Part shown: positions 45,901-64,000 of the stretch, one piece after another
Layout: each line of letters starts with the position of its first letter
How positions within the stretch are numbered: the first letter of the stretch is position 1
DNA from: Gavia stellata
Taxonomy: Eukaryota; Chordata; Aves; Gaviiformes; Gaviidae
DNA: 64,000 bases
Direction of reading: 5' to 3'
Assembly (NCBI RefSeq): GCF_030936135.1
Contig: NC_082613.1
Location: forward strand, 2,046,001-2,110,000
Position numbers and translations under genes: made by a program
Notes under the pieces: model-generated
Told to the model about the DNA's origin: nothing
Databases searched by the model: none
Seen by the model: only the letters and a program-made list of their open reading frames with translations

Positions 45901-47404
45901 GACATCCGAGACATCGCTCCCTGTTTTCTGCTCCCTAGGACACAGCAGGGGCTTGAGACTATGGAAGCTCTTTCATTTGGAGGTTTATATAGAGGTTTAT
46001 ATAGATACATTTCTAATTGGATTTTGGCACGTCACGGTTATTTTCAAGGCAGCGTGTAATTATTTGAGAGCGTAGCCCAGCTCCCCTCCTTTTTCTCAGC
46101 GCAGAGTGTTTTTTTAATATTGTTTCCTGAAATGAAATTGTGAGTTTGCAACTTAATCCAATGAGAGGACACACGCGATGGCATCATCTGCAAGGGCACA
46201 GCGAGGCAGCGTGATTCACGTTTCCCAGCTTCGTAATCAATTCACAGCAAGAATACAAAAGTCAAAGCAATATTCTAATTCTTTCCAGTAAGAAACAAAA
46301 CATATATATTTTAAGAAGCTGCCCTATGCTCATGGATACTTTATGAGCTGGGGAGGTTCTGCTGGTCCTGCCGCACCTCAGCCCACCCCGTGCAGCGGTG
46401 CTGAGCACCGCGGAGGTGCAGCCGGACGCAGGGCACTCTTGGCACGGCCGAAGCCGCCGGCAAACCCGGGGCCGTGGCAGAGGAGGGCGGTCGAACGCTG
46501 TTCTCAGGCTTTTCCTCTCCCAACTGAAACTTGATTAAATTGCCATTAGTTGGGTTTTTTTTCCGACATGTGTTGCAATTTTTTTTTGGCCATCCAGCTC
46601 CATCTGCTCTCCATTAGGTAATTGAAGACCGAGCAGGTCGGATCCTGCCGTCCTCACCAGGGACACCCCCCCGGGCCGGGCATCGCCATCAGCCCAGCAC
46701 TGCGGTTGTTATTTCAGTGCCCAGAATGGGCACAAATGAAAACCATCACCCGGGAAAGTTTTTCCAGCATCTAGCTGCTAACCAGCGTGAGCAAGTTAAT
46801 GACCGTACCACGGCCCCGTTACATCTCAGCAGCCTGAAGTTCTGAGTTTTCTTCAAGCCCGATTTCAGGGCTCGCTAGCTGTATTCAATTGCCTACAGAA
46901 TCCGATTTATTATTTACGTTGCAAGGTACAGCCGGGCTTGAATTGATTTGCCGTGCTCTGATTGCCACTGCACGCTGCTGTGGGACCTGGAAACTGGTTG
47001 CTCACGCGGTCAGGCTGCAAAATCAGGGGTTCAACATTTAGGGAACGCCAGGATTAAAACTGCCCGCGCATCCCGGTGCTCCACGTTCTGCTGCCGCCTT
47101 CGGTCGCGTCTCTCGGGATGCAGGGAGAGGTGGTCCGGGGCGGGCAGAGGGATGGATCAGCTGCTGTCCCCCCAAGGGTTGTCACCCCGGTGCTGTGGGG
47201 GAGATCAGGCGGCTGCAATGTGTCACCCCTCGTTTAAGCAGCCCAGGTCCAGGGAACGGGAGCGGGCAAAGTGACACCAGTTTTTAGGAAGGAGCTGTGG
47301 ACGGGAGTGCAGAGCAGATGGGGAGAGCAGAAGCGATGGGAAATAATGGAATTGGGAAACAACTGGGAGCCCTGGTGATTCGGGGGATGCTTAGCAGGCC
47401 TTCA

Positions 47405-47441
47405 ACTTCACCTTCACCATCACCTTCACCATCACCTTCAC
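47405..47441. repeat. (CACCTTCACCAT)n simple repeat
   Basis: Three imperfect dodecamer units of CACCTTCACCAT type. A short microsatellite with no sign of function. Confidence 0.85.
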
Positions 47442-49559
47442 TCCTCACCCTGCCCGTAGTCAGAGTTTGCAATGCCTTGAGTGGCAGGAACGAGCAAAAA
47501 CCCCACAAACCCGAGCCCGTTGCTCCGGGGCAATGGAGACCAGAGGCAGCAGGGGCTCGGCCAGGTTTACTGACGGCTGAACCATTGGAGATGAGCCAGG
47601 ACCGGGCTCCAGCACGGTGAGCCGGTAAGCAGGACCACGGGCACGCTGCCCTCGGCACGGGGACCCTCTGCACCCACCTCATCCAGCTGCCCAAATCACC
47701 GGGCACTTAGGGAAACGTTGGTCCACTCCAAGAGCTCTTGACTCTAGCCATCCCGGGATTAAAAGGTGATTTTAATAAATGCCATTCAGGTAGCATCATT
47801 AGCATGCTGCTGGCAAGCAACCCGCGCCCTTGAGCTTTCTCCCACGAGGGGATTATTCCCAGCAAACCTCCGGCTGATGCCAGCTCCGCTCTGTCGATTG
47901 CCAAGGGTGCGAGCTCCGTGCTGAAGACCCTTTAGCAGCCTCCGCTAATTGTCTCTGAGATCTAAGACAGCTTCGGGGGAGACGTTCAAAGGCACCTCGC
48001 TCCCTCCCAGCTGCGGTGGAAGCTCGGCACCTGCCTGCCGCCGGCTCCGGCGAAGCTCCCCGCCGCGCGTTGGTGCTTGGCTCGGCATGCGGAGGGGAGC
48101 AGATGCTGCAGACGTGTCCTTGGGGCCCCTCCGCATCGTTGCATGGGACTAATTAAAATTTCAGGAAGTATATTTACCTAATGCGGAGTTGATTTCACTA
48201 AGTAGGACATCCTGTCTTCAGAGGATTTCACGGCACGGGGTGATAATCAAGTGAGAACAGGCTCCAAAAGTGTTAATTTAGTAGCTGAGCCAACAGATTA
48301 AAAACAAGCCCCTGTTTTAGTCTTTTCTCGCACTTCCACGTCTCCAATCCGAGTAACCATTCCATTCAGGAGCGCGAAGCAGCGGCACCTCCGCCCAGCA
48401 AGCACCCCGCCAGCCGCAGGTGCAAACACGCCCGGGGCTGCGGCGGCCGAATTTGGTCTCTTTTACCTCCCAGGGCTCAGCCGAGGAGCTTGTGCTGCTC
48501 CCGGTACCCCCCGGTACCCCCGGATACCCCCGGGATGCCCCATCCCCGTGCACGGCGCTGGCACCGGCACACGGGCAGGTGATGCTGGTGTGGGGCTGGG
48601 TTTCTGCTCCAGGCTTCAGGCAGGACTTTTGCAGGCAGGGACCGGGAAACGGTGCTTGGAAATGAGCCCCGCCATTGATCCTGCCCCCCGAATGCATTCT
48701 TGCTGTGTTATGTGATATTTAAAAACATGAATTTCCAGCTTCAGGAGAGTCCTGGGGTTTGTTTTCCCGTTGTCCCGGGAGAAGCCGCTGCCGCCTCCGC
48801 TCTCCCCGGGGACACAGAGGCGGCTTTGTGCGAGCGAGGGGTCCGCAGTGACCCCTCCGCAGCAGCCCCGGCCACGGGCTGGGCAGCTCCTCGCTCGGCT
48901 TCGGGCCAGATCCTGAACCAGCCGGCCCCCAGCGTGATCTGCAGTAAATGAGCTCAGCCTCGCACTCCCGTCTAAGTGATTATTTTTCACTTTCAAGCCT
49001 TTGTGAGCGATTATGCACGTGTCCGTGCTGACGCGCCCAGCATCCCCTGCTCCCCTTCGCTTTTCTTAGCAAGGCGTGTAGATGCTGAGCTCAAAAAGCC
49101 CTAAACCAGAAGCGGGGTGACTGTGCACGAGGAGAGAAGCAACCGACAGCGGCTGCCGTTGATGGCTCCGTTGCTCCAGGGTTTTATTCCCCATCCACAG
49201 AAATGCCATCAAGGGAGATAAGATGCGCTGTGCCGACACGCAGACCCGGCAGCAGGTCCGTGTGGGTGCTGCATCATATTTGCGCGTTTACCAGGTGCTG
49301 TTACCCATTTGCCGCTTCAGATTTTGTTCCACCAAGGAGAAAGCATCTCCTCCCCGCTTCTCGCCCCGTTTCAAGGTGTTCTCAAGGGGCAGAGCCGTGC
49401 CGGCAGCACGCACATCGCAGACACCCCGCTCCTTCCTACCGCGGCACGGCGGCGACCGGCCACCTCTCGCTTGACGCCCACAGCCACCTTGCTGTGACCC
49501 GAGGAGGAGCTCAGGGCTTTCTCCCCCACCCTGGATTCCCACCCCACCCCCACCCCCCG

Positions 49560-49950
49560 GCGGCATTAATCAGAATAATCGCTGATTAATAACCCTGTGG
49601 GGCTTTTGGCCACATCCCTTCCCGGTGCCGGGGCTCGGGTAGCAAAGGGAAACCCCAGGAGAAACTCGTGGGGTGTCCAAAGAGCAAGAGCTAGGCTGGT
49701 GAGGATGCTCGAGGGCCGGATCCTGAACCACTCATCCCTGCCATGCTCCAACACCGCTGGAAGATCAAACCAGAGCTCCCGGTGCCTCTGGGGTGCAGGG
49801 TCAGCAGGATGCACAGCTGGTGCCTGGCTGCTGCCTCTCCCCTGCGCTCACCGGTACATAACAAACCCCAGGTCCATGGACAGAGATGATTAAAAATCAT
49901 TTACGATTGATTTTACTCAACCTATAAATTATTCTGAGTTTTCTCCTTGG
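49560..49950. promoter_or_regulatory. AT-rich islands with ATTA/TAAT cores between SAMD10 and PRPF6
   Basis: Two islands stand out: cattaatcagaataatcgct followed by gattaataaccc at 49563-49594, and gatgattaaaaatcatttac followed by gattgattttactcaacc at about 49885-49922. Repeated GATTAA/TGATT cores in GC-rich surroundings suggest a candidate regulatory element (inference only). Confidence 0.25.
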
Positions 49951-51799
49951 TTGGAGCGTGCGTGTACTGCGAACGCCGGCCAGCTGCGGGAGAGGGGAAA
50001 CCTTCCTGCATATGGAAAGGCTGGATTTGTGCCGGCGTTGCGTAAAGAGAGAAGATCCACCGCCCTAATGCCAGCCCGGTGCTGGGGTCACCCTGCCTCC
50101 ATCCCTCACCTCAGCTCTGTTTTCCAGGAGATACCCCCAAAAGTGAAATTCCTGCGGCTTCCATGGCCTCAGCAGAGGTCGGGCACTTCCCTGCTCTCCC
50201 CATCCCTGCCACAGATTCTCTCCTTGGGTCGGGGAGGTTCCCGGTGGCTGCTGCCGGGCGGGATGGGCTCCCCTTCATCCCCATCCCCTGGCAGGGACAG
50301 GGATTTATCCACCCCCCAGCCAATTCCCGCTGGGTTTCACCCTGCGCTCGGTGGCACGGGATGCGCTGGAGCAGGGATGCAGCACAAAATCACTCGGGCT
50401 ATATAGAGGAGGCCAGACTTGCTGGGACAGCAATATCTTTTATTAGCCCCACCATAAAAGCCGCAAGAGCTGGTGAGAGCTGACAGGCCCTTCTCCCGGG
50501 GACGAATCCTGCCCCGGCAGGGAAACAGTCCCCAGCTGCATGGTTGCATGAAGGGGCTCTGCAAAGCCGGCGACGCCGGGTTTTCCTGCAGTGGGGAGCG
50601 TTTGCAGAGCTGCGGGGCCGGGGGGTCGGGGGTCCCGCACCCCTCCCTGGTGCTGGGGATGCTCCCGTGGGCTCTGCCCTCGCTCCAGGGTACCCATCCA
50701 GGAGAGCTGGGATGCTGCAGCCTCCCTCCCCCACTCCCTCACCCCAACTGTTTGGCAAAAGTGATTATATATTTTTTTTTTTCCTCCAGCGAAACCCAAA
50801 AATAGATTGATGGGAAGCGGCTGGGGGCTGGGTTGCCATTAGCATGCAAAATGGGGCTATTTGTCTTCCCCGCAGCTGGTTTCTGCTCTGAGGTTTGGAG
50901 TGTGGAAACCTGGCAGGGGCTGGCAGCGGGAGGCAGGACTGGCTGCTGGGAGGGGGCTGCGGGATGGGGACAGCCCCCAAAACGGCCCAGGGCCCTTCGC
51001 ACCCCTCTCGCTCCCCCTTGCTCTTGTCATCTGTGACCCCGAGGCTCTCCCGAGGGACGAGGACCCTTTGCTTCTCCGTTACAGCTGGGCACGGATCTCA
51101 GGGTCGCCTGGAGACTTTGCGGAGCGGCACCGGTGTGGGTGTGCGAGAGAAACCTGCCCGGTGCTGCCGTCTGGGGAAACTGAGGCAGGAGCCCCTGGGA
51201 TATCCTCGGGTCCCCTGGGAGGATGGATGGTGCAGGCAGAGGGGCTGCTGCTCTGCCCAGCCCTGAGGGGCCGGATTCCTGCATCCCATAGGGCCGGATC
51301 CCTGCACCCCCAGGAGCTGGACCTGTGCCCCCCGTCCCCACGGGATGCCTCGGCCCCTTGGCATGGCCGTCCCTGCTGCTGCCACGCGGCAAAGCCGGGG
51401 CTGAGAGACCCCTGGGCTGGCAAAGCGATGAGCACAAAAACCGTCTTGTGCTCACAGAGATAATTTGTCTTGGAAATCGTTAGCGGGTGGGAAGCGGAGG
51501 GGAGCGGGGGGAAAGCAAGGCTCGTGCGTCACAGCCCTGCAAGGAAGGGCTGGGGAGGGACGAAGGCGAGCAGCACCGGGGGCTTCGTGCAACTCCGGGC
51601 CCTGCTGCGACGTTCCCAGCCCCTTTTGCCCCATTTTTCCCCCCATTTCGGCTGGAGGTTACTAAATACGGGGTGTTGGCTTCGCTCCCCAGCAGAGACG
51701 TTCACCTCCTGCGGCCATTCCAAGCCATCCTCAGTAGCTACTTGTTTCCTAATAATAATAATAGCTATACATTTTAAATACCGTGATAGCAGAGCTTCA

Positions 51800-51865
51800 G
51801 CATCCCCATCATCCCCATCATCCCCACCACCTCCATCATCACCATCATCCTCATCATCCTCATCA
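51800..51865. repeat. (CATCCC/CATCAT)n microsatellite
   Basis: Interrupted trinucleotide and hexanucleotide repeat of catccc, catcat and ccacct type over about 65 bp. It gives His/Pro/Ser homopolymer-like frames that are not genes. Confidence 0.88.
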
Positions 51866-52083
51866 GGCCCCGCTGCAGGCAGAGCCCCATCAGACCGCAG
51901 CACCGCCGGCTTTAAATGAACGGCGCACCATCTGCTCCGCTAATTGCAAATGCAAAAGGAGAGGGATCGAGTTTATAATTCACCAGCACAAAGACCCCGC
52001 TTGTTTAATGCCCGCGCAGGCTTTTTGCAGGGCGCGGCGTGGATGAGCGGGGGTTTTCTCGGTTATTAGAGGGAAATTAGGAG

Positions 52084-64000
<11,917 letters not shown>

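Larger units (their letters stand above)
42975..52083. other. Intergenic region between SAMD10 and PRPF6
   Basis: No coding exon, tRNA-like or other RNA gene was recognised. Up to about 45 kb it is GC-rich. Further right are AT-rich islands at 45680-45740, 46060-46340, 46540-46940, 48140-48330, 48690-49060 and 49560-49950 with TAAT/ATTA cores, plus simple repeats at 47405 and 51800. Open frames in this part are short or GC-driven. Confidence 0.55.

Overview
This 64 kb window is vertebrate nuclear DNA. It is most likely from a bird, or at least a sauropsid. The evidence is a CR1 non-LTR retrotransposon 3' end with an open reverse-transcriptase tail, a second CR1-type tail made of an ATTCTGTG octamer, compact GC-rich gene structure with many minisatellites as on avian microchromosomes, and the gene order ZNF512B(-) - SAMD10(-) - PRPF6(+). 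I recall the same order from human 20q13.33. Nothing here is prokaryotic: coding sequence is broken into short exons with GT-AG boundaries, and almost all long uninterrupted reading frames are GC-driven artefacts.

Layout. (1) About 1-20.7 kb: ZNF512B on the minus strand. There are twelve coding exons (16039 down to 69), phase-compatible throughout and encoding the first 546 residues. A probable non-coding first exon lies in a CpG island with its splice donor at 20463. The 3' end of the gene is off the left edge. (2) 20.7-21.4 kb: CpG-island promoter flanked by four perfect copies of a 53-bp tandem repeat. (3) 21.4-31.5 kb: no recognised gene. It holds a CR1 tail, simple repeats, AT-rich islands and, presumably, the unlocated last exon and 3'UTR of SAMD10. 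(4) 31.6-42.1 kb: SAMD10 on the minus strand, with four coding exons found (175 complete codons) and an SAM domain. Two minisatellites sit in its introns. (5) 42.3-43.0 kb: a 34-38-bp VNTR with higher-order structure directly upstream of the SAMD10 start. (6) 43-52 kb: intergenic, no gene recognised, with several AT-rich islands and simple repeats. (7) 52.1-52.6 kb: CR1 3' fragment. (8) 52.98-64 kb: PRPF6 on the plus strand. It has a TATA-less promoter with NRF1-, GC-box- and ETS-type sites and eleven exons encoding the first 505 residues plus two bases of the next codon; the gene runs off the right edge.

The three genes act separately. ZNF512B is a nuclear zinc-finger protein with a NuRD/RBBP4-binding type motif, SAMD10 is a small SAM-domain protein of unknown function, and PRPF6 is the U5/tri-snRNP bridging splicing factor. 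I did not find a new biological system. The most informative observations are an avian-type ZNF512B that lacks the long KPV-type repeat block I recall from the human protein, and tandem repeats sitting at the promoters of both minus-strand genes. Homologue comparisons are from memory, not from a search.
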